Shown: positions 56,638 through 64,000 of the stretch, piece after piece
Layout of the letters: every line of letters begins with the position of its first letter
Position numbering within the stretch: the first letter of the stretch is position 1
DNA from: WHSW01 sp963769945
Lineage (GTDB): Bacteria; Actinomycetota; Thermoleophilia; Solirubrobacterales; 70-9
Direction: 5' to 3'
Length of the DNA stretch: 64,000 nucleotides
Assembly (NCBI GenBank): GCA_963769945.1
Contig: CAVYOA010000014.1
Span: forward strand, 248,001 to 312,000
Translations under genes and position numbers: made by a program
The notes under the pieces: model-generated
Told to the model about the DNA's origin: nothing
The model's database searches: none
Seen by the model: the letters and a program-made list of their open reading frames with translations, nothing else

Positions 56638-58116
56638 ATGGAGACGACGTCGGCACCGCGCGACGCACCGCCGGAGATCCTGTCGGAGCTTGATCCGCAC
56701 GTGATCGTGCTCTTCGGCGGGACCGGCGATCTCTCCAAGCGCAAGCTGCTGCCGGGCCTGCTGCACCTGGCGCAATCGGGATTGATGCCCGAGTTCCGGG
56801 TCGTCGGAGTCGCCCGCGAGGAGCTCGACGACGAGAGCTTCCGCGACCAGGCGCGCGAGGCGTGTCGCGAGCACGCCCGCCATCCGATGACCGACGAGGA
56901 GCTCGAGCGGTTTGTCTCCCTGCTCACCTACGCCTCGGTCGCGTCGGGGCTCGACGGTCTCGAACACGCAGTCGAGGGTCCACGTTCCGAGCTCGACAAC
57001 CCGCGGTTGCTGCTCTATCTCAGCATCCCGCCGGCGGCCGCGGCAGAAGTCGTCGAGGAACTGGCGGACACCGGCCTGATCGAGCGCTCACGGGTGGTCA
57101 TGGAGAAGCCGTTTGGCACCGACCTCGAGACCGCCAAGCGGCTCAACGATCTCCTGCACACCGTCTTCACCGAGGATCAGATTTTTCGCATCGACCATTT
57201 TCTCGGCAAGGAAGCGGCTCAGAATATCCTTGCCCTGCGCTTCGCCAACGGTCTCTTCGAGCCGATCTGGAATCGCAACCACATCGACCACATCCAGATC
57301 GATGTGCCCGAGACACTCGACGTTGGCAATCGCGGCAGCTTCTACGACGACACCGGTGCGTTTCGCGACATGGTCGTCACCCACCTGTTTCAGATCCTCG
57401 CCTTCGTCGCGATGGAGCCGCCGACCGCTCTCGCTCCCGGGCCGATCACCGAAGAGAAGAACAAGGTCTTTCGCTCGCTGCAGCGACTCGACACCTCCAC
57501 CGTGATCAGGGGGGCCTATGAGGGCTATCGCGACGAGCCGGGCGTCGACGCGGACTCGAAGTCTGAGACCTTCGTCGCGCTGCGCGCCGAGGTCGACAAC
57601 TGGCGCTGGGCGGGGGTGCCGTTCTTTTTGCGAACCGGCAAGTGCATGGCCGAGGGCGCCCGGATCATCTCGATCGCCTTTCACGAGCCGCCGCAGAGCA
57701 TGTTCCCCGAAGGCTGCGGAGTCGGCGAGTACGGGCCCGATCACCTCACTTTCGACCTCGATGAGAGCTCGCGCGTATCGCTTTCGTTCTACGGCAAGAA
57801 GCCAGGGCCCGGAATGCAGCTTGACAAGGCAAGCATGCAGTTCTCGCTGACCGAGGTCGATCAAGAAGACGACACGCTCGAGGCCTACGAACGCCTGATT
57901 CGCGATGCCATGGCCGGGGATCAGACGCTGTTCACGACCGCCGAGGGGATCGAGCGCCTGTGGGAGATCTCCGAGCCGCTGCTGCAATCGCCGCCTGAGG
58001 TCACGATTTACGCAAAGGGCACCTGGGGCCCGAATGAGGTCAAGGACATGATCGCGCCGCGGCGCTGGCGGCTGCCGTTCGAACGACGCTGGCGCGACCC
58101 CAAGAACAAGGCGTAA
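56638..58116 (+). CDS. zwf: Glucose-6-phosphate dehydrogenase Zwf
   Basis: First enzyme of the oxidative pentose phosphate pathway, giving NADPH and 6-phosphogluconolactone. The 492 residues show the dinucleotide motif VLFGGTGDLSKRKLLPGLL, the Lys/Pro loop VVMEKPFGTD, the active site RIDHFLGKEAAQNILALRFA, YDDTGAFRDMVVTHLFQILA, and VPFFLRTGKCM in the substrate site. ATG 56638 is chosen from the -10 box and the family start; the frame is open further upstream. No pgl, gnd or opcA lies in the window, so it stands alone. Confidence 0.96.
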   Translation: METTSAPRDAPPEILSELDPHVIVLFGGTGDLSKRKLLPGLLHLAQSGLMPEFRVVGVAREELDDESFRDQAREACREHARHPMTDEELERFVSLLTYASVASGLDGLEHAVEGPRSELDNPRLLLYLSIPPAAAAEVVEELADTGLIERSRVVMEKPFGTDLETAKRLNDLLHTVFTEDQIFRIDHFLGKEAAQNILALRFANGLFEPIWNRNHIDHIQIDVPETLDVGNRGSFYDDTGAFRDMVVTHLFQILAFVAMEPPTALAPGPITEEKNKVFRSLQRLDTSTVIRGAYEGYRDEPGVDADSKSETFVALRAEVDNWRWAGVPFFLRTGKCMAEGARIISIAFHEPPQSMFPEGCGVGEYGPDHLTFDLDESSRVSLSFYGKKPGPGMQLDKASMQFSLTEVDQEDDTLEAYERLIRDAMAGDQTLFTTAEGIERLWEISEPLLQSPPEVTIYAKGTWGPNEVKDMIAPRRWRLPFERRWRDPKNKA

Positions 58117-58120
58117 CCCG

Positions 58121-59290
58121 GTGCTGGTAAGGCGAGATTACCGTCGACGCAGTCGCGTCTGGCTGGCGCTGTGCATCGCGGCAGCGGCGACCGCAGCGAT
58201 GCCGGTGCAGGCAAGCGCCGAGAAGACTGTGTGGCTGTGCAAGCCCGGGCTCGCCGACAACCCCTGCAAGCCGGGGCTCGACACAACGATCGTCTCACCG
58301 ACCGGAGAGGTGATCGGCGTCGAGGAGGTCGATGCTGTCAAGCGCCCCGAGGTCGACTGCTTCTATGTCTATCCCACGGTCAGCGACGACGAGGGCTCCA
58401 ACTCCGACCTCTCGATCGATCCCGAGGAGCGCTCGATCGCGCTCTATCAGGCGGCTCGCTACTCGCGCGACTGCCGCGTTTTCGCGCCGCTGTATCGCCA
58501 GATCACGATCGACGCCCTATTCAGCGGGCAGCCGATCACAGAGGAGATGGCCGCGCTTGCCTACGGCGACGTCGCCGCCGCCTGGAAGACATATCTGCGT
58601 AGGCACAACGATGGCCGCGGCTTCGTGCTCATCGGCCACTCCCAGGGAACGATCGTGCTGCGCAAGCTCGTGCGTCAGTTGATCGACCGCAAGCCCGCGG
58701 TGCGAGAGCGCTTGATCTCGGCTCTGCTTCTCGGCGGCAACGTCGAGGTCGCCGAGGGTGCCAAGTCAGGGGGCGACTTTCGCAATATCGCGGCCTGCAG
58801 ACGAGCCAAGCAGCTCGCCTGCGCGGTCGCGTTCTCGACCTTCAACGCTGCGGTTCCGCCCGACGCTCGCTTCGGCCGCGTCAAGTCGGATGAGTTCGAG
58901 ATCGATCCCGGTCGTGATCCGGCCACACGCGACATCCTCTGCACCAACCCGGCCGCGCTCGGCGGTGGCGTCGGCGTGCTCGACCCGGTGCTTCCCAGCG
59001 AACCGTTCGCGCCTGGGACCACGATCGGTGCTGGGACCGAGGCGACCGGCCTCCCGGATCCAGAGGTCTCCACGCCGTGGATCGAGTTTCGCGGGGCCTA
59101 CTCGGCCCAATGCTCTGCGACCGACGACGCGGACGTACTTCAGCTCACCAGCCTGAATGGAGCGCCGACCCTCAACGCGCTCCCCGATGCGACCTGGGGC
59201 TTGCACCTGGCCGATGCCAACATCGCGCTGGGCAACCTCGCGCGACTCGTGCGTCGCCAGATCAAGGCTTACGCCAAGGCGGCCGATTAA
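58121..59290 (+). CDS. Secreted DUF3089 alpha/beta-hydrolase
   Basis: A 389-residue exported protein with signal peptide (LALCIAAAATAAMPVQASA). DUF3089 features are KPEVDCFYVYPT-like FYVYPTVS, SRDCRVFAPLYRQ, VAAAWKTYLRRHNDGRGFVL and the nucleophile elbow IGHSQGTIVLRKL (Ser in GHSQG). Asp and His partners are probably in the GVGVLDPVLP region and GLHLADANIALGNLA at the end. It contains Cys pairs (CKPGLADNPCK) that may form disulfides. Lipase or peptidase specificity is unknown. It starts 4 nt after zwf, so it may be co-transcribed. Confidence 0.85.
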   Translation: MLVRRDYRRRSRVWLALCIAAAATAAMPVQASAEKTVWLCKPGLADNPCKPGLDTTIVSPTGEVIGVEEVDAVKRPEVDCFYVYPTVSDDEGSNSDLSIDPEERSIALYQAARYSRDCRVFAPLYRQITIDALFSGQPITEEMAALAYGDVAAAWKTYLRRHNDGRGFVLIGHSQGTIVLRKLVRQLIDRKPAVRERLISALLLGGNVEVAEGAKSGGDFRNIAACRRAKQLACAVAFSTFNAAVPPDARFGRVKSDEFEIDPGRDPATRDILCTNPAALGGGVGVLDPVLPSEPFAPGTTIGAGTEATGLPDPEVSTPWIEFRGAYSAQCSATDDADVLQLTSLNGAPTLNALPDATWGLHLADANIALGNLARLVRRQIKAYAKAAD

Positions 59291-59359
59291 AGGGCGTACC
59301 GGCGATCAGCTCCGCCGCGTGTTGTAACCTGCGCCGCTGTTCGTAACCCGTGCCGAGTT

Positions 59360-59466
59360 CTCGCCCTCGTGGGCGAGGAACGGGGGACCCAAGAGTTGGG
59401 GCCAACTCACCTTCTAGGTGAGGGCGCACTCCTTGAGCGCCAGCCCGTCAGCTAACCCCGTAGGCA
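59360..59466 (+). promoter_or_regulatory. c-di-AMP riboswitch (ydaO/yuaA type)
   Basis: A leader with the conserved elements of actinobacterial ydaO riboswitches. A basal hairpin CTCGCCC-TCGT-GGGCGAG (59360-59377) comes first, then CGGGGGACCCA with CCCAA-GAG-TTGGG (59388-59400), then CTCACC-TTCTA-GGTGAG (59406-59422). A GGCGC/GCGCC arm follows, then the near-invariant CCCGTCAGCTAACC and GTAGGC (59444-59465). A TAACCT -10-like box is at 59325-59330. It sits 25 nt before the GTG of a cell-wall hydrolase-like gene, the usual target, which c-di-AMP normally switches off. Confidence 0.9.
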
Positions 59467-59490
59467 AGAAAAGGAGACGGAAGACCAATC

Positions 59491-60063
59491 GTGCCCAACT
59501 CGTTATCTCGGATCAAGCTCGTAGCTGCGCTCGGCCTCGCCGCCGCCGCCCTGATCGTCCCCGCCTCGGCCTCCGGTGGATCGGCCGGCGGGGTCGGACC
59601 CGGTGTCGCTAGTGAGGGCCCACCGCCGCCCGTCGCTGGCGAGCGGGCGAAGCTTCTGCCGAGTGGCCTTGCCGCGGCGCCTCAAGGTGCCCCGGCGAAG
59701 GTAAAGCGCGCGATTGCCGCCGCCAACAGCATCGATGGCGCCGGCTACTGCATGGGTGGCGGCCACTCGAAAAAGCCTTGTTATGACTGCTCGGGCACCG
59801 CCAGCTACGTGCTCGGGCCCGAGGGCGCGAACGTCCTCGAAGCTCCGCTTCCGTCCGGTGACTTTCGCAAGTGGGGTGAGCCCGGCAGAGGCGCCTGGAT
59901 CACCGCCTACTACAACTCAGGCCATATGTATCTCGTGATCGCAGGGCTTCGCTTCGACACCTCGATCCCCGACGACGGCGCCGAAGGCCCTGGCTGGAGC
60001 AAGGACGTCAAGGCGGGACTCGTCAACGGGCCGTTCAAGAAGCGCTTCTACCCCGGCCTCTGA
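59491..60063 (+). CDS. Secreted NlpC/P60-like cell-wall hydrolase
   Basis: A 190-residue exported protein with a signal peptide (LVAALGLAAAALIVPASASG) from GTG 59491; AGGAG lies ~15 nt upstream. After a Pro/Gly linker the catalytic domain has the Cys in PCYDCSGTASYVLG and a His in NSGHMYLVIAGL, the NlpC/P60-type Cys-His arrangement. GYCMGGGHSKKP and SGDFRKWGEPG complete the fold. It likely cleaves peptidoglycan stem peptides during growth or resuscitation. The c-di-AMP riboswitch directly upstream supports that role. Confidence 0.88.
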   Translation: MPNSLSRIKLVAALGLAAAALIVPASASGGSAGGVGPGVASEGPPPPVAGERAKLLPSGLAAAPQGAPAKVKRAIAAANSIDGAGYCMGGGHSKKPCYDCSGTASYVLGPEGANVLEAPLPSGDFRKWGEPGRGAWITAYYNSGHMYLVIAGLRFDTSIPDDGAEGPGWSKDVKAGLVNGPFKKRFYPGL

Positions 60064-60085
60064 GGGCCTGTGAGACGCCGTCGGG

Positions 60086-60571
60086 TCAGGGCCGCAGATG
60101 GCTGACCGAGGCGCCGTGCTCGGACGCCAATCGCTGCCCGATCAGCGAGCGGTGGCAGGCTTCGGCATCGCGCTCTACGCACAGCAGAGCTGCGACCCCG
60201 CGTACGGGAAACGTCCGGACCAGCTCGCCTAGATCGACCGCAGCAAGGATCTCGCAGTGGTAGCGGCGCACGTACTCAGGCGCGAGGCGCTCTCGGGTGC
60301 GCTTGCCGACGCCCTGCTTGTCGTCCTCGGCGTATTGGAGGCGGCGAAGCTCGGTCGTCGGCGCCAGATCTTTTCGATGCCGGTAATCGATGCCAGCTTC
60401 TGCAAGTGCGGCCTGCAGACGAGCGGAGTTCGCCCAGGCATACTGCGCACCGCGCACACCTCGGCGCTGGCGGACGTCGATGACCAAAGTCACGTTTGCT
60501 CGATCGAGCGCGTCGAGGAAGCTGTGCAGGTCCGCTTCATAGACGCCGATGGTCGCGAGCTCGGTCACCAC
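60086..60571 (-). CDS. DUF488 family protein
   Basis: A 161-residue protein with DUF488 marks: the start ATIGVYEADLHSFLDALDRA, LVIDVRQRRGVRGAQYAW, IDYRHRKDLAP and the C-terminal ALLCVERDAEACHRSLIG. The function of the family is unknown. GTG 60571 has another GTG just ahead, and the start is not settled. It converges with the NlpC/P60 gene (22 nt) and diverges from the zinc ribbon gene. Confidence 0.85.
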   Translation of the reverse strand: MVTELATIGVYEADLHSFLDALDRANVTLVIDVRQRRGVRGAQYAWANSARLQAALAEAGIDYRHRKDLAPTTELRRLQYAEDDKQGVGKRTRERLAPEYVRRYHCEILAAVDLGELVRTFPVRGVAALLCVERDAEACHRSLIGQRLASEHGASVSHLRP

Positions 60572-60593
60572 AGTGATCGTCGCATGCCCGCAC

Positions 60594-60599
60594 TATGGT
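60594..60599 (+). promoter_or_regulatory. Putative -10 box of the zinc ribbon gene
   Basis: TATGGT lies 11 nt before ATG 60611. Confidence 0.35.
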
Positions 60600-60610
60600 C
60601 TTGTGCAGCC

Positions 60611-60745
60611 ATGAAAGCGATCGTCAAGCCGAAGCCGTCCTGTAGCTCCTGTGGCGCGTCGCTGCCGCACATGCTCAGCAAATGTCCCCGCTGCGGCAAG
60701 CGCTCTTTCTGGAGCAACATGTTCCGAGGCATGGGCCAAGCCTGA
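60611..60745 (+). CDS. Small zinc-ribbon protein
   Basis: A 44-residue protein: MKAIVKPKPSCSSCGASLPH, then KCPRCGKRSFW and SNMFRGMGQA. Two CxxC pairs 13 residues apart form a rubredoxin-like zinc ribbon. Such small proteins are widespread with unknown roles. It is followed, 43 nt on, by the GIY-YIG-like gene. Confidence 0.75.
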   Translation: MKAIVKPKPSCSSCGASLPHMLSKCPRCGKRSFWSNMFRGMGQA

Positions 60746-60788
60746 TCGGGCAGAGGCCCTTGCGAGGCTCTGTCGAATTACGGCTGCG

Positions 60789-61520
60789 GTGTCCTCTCGC
60801 GTTTATGTGATCGAGCTCTCGCGTGACGCCGGCAAGCGCCGCGATCCGCGAATTCCGTGGGTCTACGTCGGTTCCAGCGCCCGCGAGCCCGGGATCCGCT
60901 TCGAACAGCATCGCCGCGGCTACAAGTCCTCGGGTCGGGTCAAGCGCTTTGCGCTGCGGCTTCGTCCTGACCTCTACGAGGATCTCGAGCCGATCCGCAG
61001 CTCTGTGCGTGCGCGCACGGCTGAATGCGCCCGGGCTCGCGAGCTGGCCGCGTCCGGGTTCGTCGCTCACAGCGACGGCGTCTCCTTTGGGGAGCGCGGC
61101 GGCGACTGGGTCGAATGGGACGAGCGGCGCCTCGAGCCGGTCGCCAATCACGTCGACGCTGCCGCGGCCGAGCTCGTGGCGTCGTCTTTCTCCCCGCTGG
61201 CGGCCGACACCTGCGCGCGCCTCTTACACGGCGAGCGCGGCTTCTGGCTTGCCGATTACCTCGATCCCGCCGACCCGCCTCCCTGCTTCGGTCAGTTCGC
61301 GCATGTGCGCCTTGACGTGCTCGAGCGGCGCGCGAGCGGAGTCATCTCGCATATGGGGGCAGTTGGGAATCCGTTGATCCGCTCGATCCAACCTGACGCG
61401 TTCGCCGCCCCATACCGGGTAGGGGATAACGATGGCGACCGCGGCAATTCTCGATCTCGACGGCACTCTGGTCGATTCCAACTACCAGCACGCGATCGCC
61501 TGGTACAGGGCTTTTCGTGA
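60789..61520 (+). CDS. GIY-YIG-like nuclease-fold protein
   Basis: From GTG 60789 (VSSRVYVIELSRDAGKRRD) the protein runs 243 residues. Residues ~4-90 resemble the GIY-YIG fold: VYVIELS, IPWVYVGSSAREPGIRFEQH (Tyr, Arg and His in the usual places) and RARTAECARARELAASGFVA (candidate catalytic Glu). A second ~110-residue part follows (RLEPVANHVDAAAAELVASS, GFWLADYLDPADPPPC). The final ~30 residues overlap the HAD gene in another frame and are Arg/Ser-rich, so the true end may be earlier, with a base error near 61430. Nuclease activity is inferred only from fold motifs. Confidence 0.6.
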   Translation: MSSRVYVIELSRDAGKRRDPRIPWVYVGSSAREPGIRFEQHRRGYKSSGRVKRFALRLRPDLYEDLEPIRSSVRARTAECARARELAASGFVAHSDGVSFGERGGDWVEWDERRLEPVANHVDAAAAELVASSFSPLAADTCARLLHGERGFWLADYLDPADPPPCFGQFAHVRLDVLERRASGVISHMGAVGNPLIRSIQPDAFAAPYRVGDNDGDRGNSRSRRHSGRFQLPARDRLVQGFS

Positions 61521-62079
61521 TCATGATCTGACCCCCGCGGTGTGGCGGGTTCACCGCCACATCGGTATGGGCGGTGACCAGCTTGTTGCGGCCGTAGCCG
61601 GCGATGAGGCGGAGAAACGGTGCGGCGAGCAAATTCGCGAAGCCGAGCAGGACCACTACAAGCAGCTGATCGCTGAAGTTCAGCCGTTCGAGGGCGCGCG
61701 CGAGCTGTTGACGGAGCTGCATCGACGAGGCCACCCGCTCGTCCTCTCGAGCTCGGCGAGCGAGCACGATGTCGAGCACTACATCGAGCTGCTCGAGGCT
61801 CACGAGCTGATCGTGGCCTACACGAGCTCGGACGACGTCGAGCGAACCAAGCCCGAGCCGGACTTGATCGGTGCTGCGATCGAGAAGGCAGCAACGGTCG
61901 ACGCGGTGATGGTGGGTGATTCCGTTTGGGACGTGCAGGCCGCTGAGCGCGCCGGCGTGCAGACGGTCGCGCTGCTCACCGGCGGCTTCTGCGAGGCCGA
62001 GCTGCGTGACGCCGGAGCAGCGTGCGTCTTCGAGTCCCTGGCGGATCTTCGTCTTGGCCTCGATCAGACGCCGCTATGA
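61432..62079 (+). CDS. HAD-family hydrolase (phosphoglycolate phosphatase-like)
   Basis: A 215-residue cytoplasmic phosphatase. Motif I is LDLDGTLVDSNYQHA (nucleophile Asp), motif II LVLSSSASE, motif III the Lys in ERTKPEPDLI, and motif IV VMVGDSVWDVQAAERAG. A helical cap domain lies at ~20-85. The substrate is unknown; beta-phosphoglucomutase-like and phosphoglycolate phosphatase-like relatives share this pattern. It starts at ATG 61432 and overlaps the end of the previous reading frame. Confidence 0.92.
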   Translation: MATAAILDLDGTLVDSNYQHAIAWYRAFRDHDLTPAVWRVHRHIGMGGDQLVAAVAGDEAEKRCGEQIREAEQDHYKQLIAEVQPFEGARELLTELHRRGHPLVLSSSASEHDVEHYIELLEAHELIVAYTSSDDVERTKPEPDLIGAAIEKAATVDAVMVGDSVWDVQAAERAGVQTVALLTGGFCEAELRDAGAACVFESLADLRLGLDQTPL

Positions 62080-62138
62080 GATATGGCTGTAATCCAGCAT
62101 CGCCTGAATGCCTCCAGCCACATCTCGGGCGCCCCCGG

Positions 62139-62756
62139 TTACACAGCAACTCGCGTGAACGGCTGGTGCAGCCGGCGCTCGAGTTCCTGTGCCGCGCTCG
62201 CCGCTTCCGGGTCTTCAGCATCGGAGCCGGTGACGAGGACGATGTCGGTCGCCGCGAAACTGCGCAGCTGGTCCTCCACCGCCTGCACGATGCCGAGGTC
62301 GCCAACGCGAGCGTCGGCCTCGACGCCGGCCGTCGCCAGTGACGCCACCGTGATCACTAGCCGGCGCTGCGCTTCGGCCTGACCGCGGCGATAGTCACCC
62401 GCCCAGCGGTCGAGCGTGTTGCTTCGCGTTGGCGAAACGACACGAATGACGATGTCGCTGTCCAAGCTGATTTCGGCCTTCCGTGCTGCCGTCTCCAGGG
62501 TTCGCGGATCGTCGATCTCACGTCCGATCACAAGCAGGACCCGCCGCCGCGAGTCGGTTGCCGGTTCGGTTTCGATCATGCCCGCGGGCGCTCGCCGCGC
62601 AGCGATCCACAGCAAGGCGAAACCGGTCAGTGCGCCGAGCGCCAATCCCGGACCGGGCCCACCGATGAGAAAACCAATCGTCGCCGGCAAGATCAGCGCG
62701 ATGATCGCGAACGGTGCCCAGGCAGCGCGCAGGCCCGAGGGAACCTGGACTTTCAT
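62139..62756 (-). CDS. Membrane protein with Usp-like cytoplasmic domain
   Basis: A 205-residue protein from ATG 62756 (MKVQVPSGLRAAWAPFAII). Two transmembrane helices (FAIIALILPATIGFLIGG, ALGALTGFALLWIAARR) are followed by a ~130-residue alpha/beta domain (RRVLLVIGREIDDPRTLETA, SDIVIRVVSPT, AATDIVLVTGSDAEDPEAAS) resembling a degenerate universal-stress fold. The ATP-binding glycine motif is missing. The combination echoes the APC-Usp genes at 39-44 kb on a smaller scale. Confidence 0.65.
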   Translation of the reverse strand: MKVQVPSGLRAAWAPFAIIALILPATIGFLIGGPGPGLALGALTGFALLWIAARRAPAGMIETEPATDSRRRVLLVIGREIDDPRTLETAARKAEISLDSDIVIRVVSPTRSNTLDRWAGDYRRGQAEAQRRLVITVASLATAGVEADARVGDLGIVQAVEDQLRSFAATDIVLVTGSDAEDPEAASAAQELERRLHQPFTRVAV

Positions 62757-62827
62757 CGACGGGATTCTCCCGATGGACGAACTCAGGCGCATCGCGCGAC
62801 CGCTGGTCCGCCCATGCAGGAGCCGAG

Positions 62828-64000
62828 TCAGCGAACCAACAGCACTCTCTTTGTCACGGTATCGGTGCGTCCCCCGCTGTAGGAAGCGACCACCTCCAGC
62901 AGCGCCTCGGCCGCTTCGCGGCCGGCGAGGATCTGCGCTGCATGCGGACCTGTGCGGAGCACGAGATCCACTTTTCCGCGAACGCCCACATTGCTCGCGG
63001 CACGGGCGATCGTCAGCTGCTCCTTGCGGGAGGACCGGCGACGCTTGACTTTGAGTTTGGCCCGGAGGCCGGCCAGAGCTCCGACCTCAACTGTTATCGG
63101 CAACCCGCGGTCGAGAAGCTGAGGAACGCGACGGCGACGCTTCGCGAACACGCGCAGCGGACCGGACGAATCGCCGCCGCCCTGAGGGTCGTCGCTGGTG
63201 ATCGCGTTGCCGGCACCGGGACCGTCTGCGCCGCCATCGTCGATGTTGTCGTCGGGCAGGCCGCGAAATGGCCCGCTGATCTCGTAGACGACACCGGCGG
63301 GAACTTGATTGTTGCCGCCGACGCCGAAGCTGCGCTGGGCGCCGAAGTACATGCGCCTTCCGAAGGGGTCGAAGACGACGCCGACCGTTTCGTTTCCGGC
63401 GACCGGGTTCGGCGACGGTGGGCCCGAGTGGACCGTGGGATCGAGCTTGAGAAACCGCGAGATCTCGAACTCGGGGGTGATCATGCAGATGTCGAGGTCG
63501 CCGCCGTCCTCGCAGGCGAAGATGTCGCCCGATTGCGCAGACGGTGATGTTGTCAACACCGCTGAGCGGCGCATCGGGACCGAGTGCACCACGGTCGTAA
63601 AGAACCTCCAGCTGCGAGGCAGCGACGTCCAGCGCCCAGAGGCGGTTGTCCCCCTTGGTGGTGAAATAGACGATCCCATCGTCGAACCAGGTGCCCTCGC
63701 CACCGGTGAACCTGGCTGCCCCCGCAACCTGGAAGCGAGTCGGGTTAAGCGCCCCGCCACCGGGATTGGGCACGGTTGCCCAGCTGACAGCGCCGTTGTT
63801 CGCGACGAGCGCGACCTCGAGCATGCCGGAGTCGAGATCTGGGTAAGCCGTCGGCGTGAACCGATAGAGGCATCCGTCTCCCTTGTCCTCGGTCAGGTAG
63901 AGGCGCCCGTTCACCGGGATCGACGCACGCTGCTTCGTGGGCGAACGTGCCGAGCGCGGGGCGCACCACCGCAGAAGCGCTCGTCGGGTCGCATTCCCAG
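62828..64000 (-). CDS. PhoX-like (DUF839) secreted protein, 5'-partial, two frameshifts
   Basis: The gene enters from beyond the right edge. The beta-propeller reads WECDPTSASAVVRPALGTFA, HEAACVDP, LYLTEDKGDGCLYRFTP, ARFTGGEGTWFDDGIVYFTT, SGVDNITVSAQSGDIFACED and ETVGVVFDPFGRRMYFGAQR. These are DUF839/PhoX blocks, whose best-known members are Ca-dependent alkaline phosphatases. Acidic pairs such as TEDKGDG and CEDGG are the expected metal-site regions. The C-terminal ~90 residues form a basic beta domain (LRAKLKVKRRRSSRKEQL to TVTKRVLLVR). Frame breaks lie near 63912 and 63545. Confidence 0.82.

Overview
The window is high-GC, gene-dense DNA of actinobacterial character, most like the class Thermoleophilia (Solirubrobacterales and relatives). 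This rests on GTG/TTG starts, many apparently leaderless promoters, an actinobacterial-type c-di-AMP riboswitch in front of a cell-wall hydrolase-like gene, Rex, a CeoB/CeoC-like pair, and several secreted proteins with RTX-like, PhoX-like or Kelch repeats. The placement is an inference from gene content; no database was searched. I see no prophage, CRISPR array or insertion sequence. The only sign of a mobile element is an HNH-nuclease remnant touching a tRNA-Gln gene.

Layout. 0-5.6 kb: a large membrane protein, an MFS exporter, a small anchored protein, a DoxX-like protein and an HExxH metallopeptidase-like protein, most of them cut by single-base frameshifts. 5.6-12.9 kb: uvrB (two frameshifts), an RTX-like secreted protein, a coiled-coil/proline-rich protein and uvrA. 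uvrA converges with purU across a long inverted repeat holding both stop codons. 12.9-18.4 kb: purU, TetR, a hexapeptide acyltransferase, a lipoprotein-like protein, a DUF1028 protein and a badly frame-broken gltD. 18.4-23.0 kb: gltB. 23.2-26.4 kb: a DUF378 membrane protein and the pantothenate operon (DUF2520 Rossmann protein, panC, panB). 26.6-32.4 kb: FmdB-like zinc ribbon, family-4 uracil-DNA glycosylase, tsaE-tsaB-rimI-tsaD, then a thioredoxin-fold protein, rex and a GCS2 ligase. 32.4-38.6 kb: a sedolisin-like protease, a DUF1844-like protein, a K+-independent H+-pyrophosphatase, a SprT-like protein and a VOC-fold enzyme.

38.6-46.5 kb is the most coherent accessory block: an FMN alpha-hydroxyacid oxidase, two APC-permease/universal-stress-domain fusions flanking a tiny membrane protein, two TrkA/RCK proteins and an FAD reductase. 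Its core resembles the APC-ceoB-ceoC neighbourhood of Mycobacterium tuberculosis, and I read it as a candidate potassium or cation transport module. Next come tRNA-Gln(CTG), the HNH remnant, two secreted or anchored proteins of unknown function, and a heterodimeric ABC exporter with one degenerate ATP site and a palindrome in its promoter. 52.6-64 kb holds a UbiB-type kinase, a Cys-rich small protein, a Kelch protein, an EamA transporter, a cupredoxin, zwf, a DUF3089 hydrolase, the c-di-AMP riboswitch with its NlpC/P60-like gene, DUF488, a zinc ribbon, a GIY-YIG-like protein, a HAD phosphatase, a Usp-like membrane protein and a partial PhoX (DUF839) protein.

Sequence quality. About 35 apparent frameshifts break otherwise conserved genes. 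They cluster at 0-6.1 kb and 16.6-19.1 kb, while long stretches elsewhere are clean. Draft-assembly error is the simplest explanation, so broken genes are given below as reconstructed spans.
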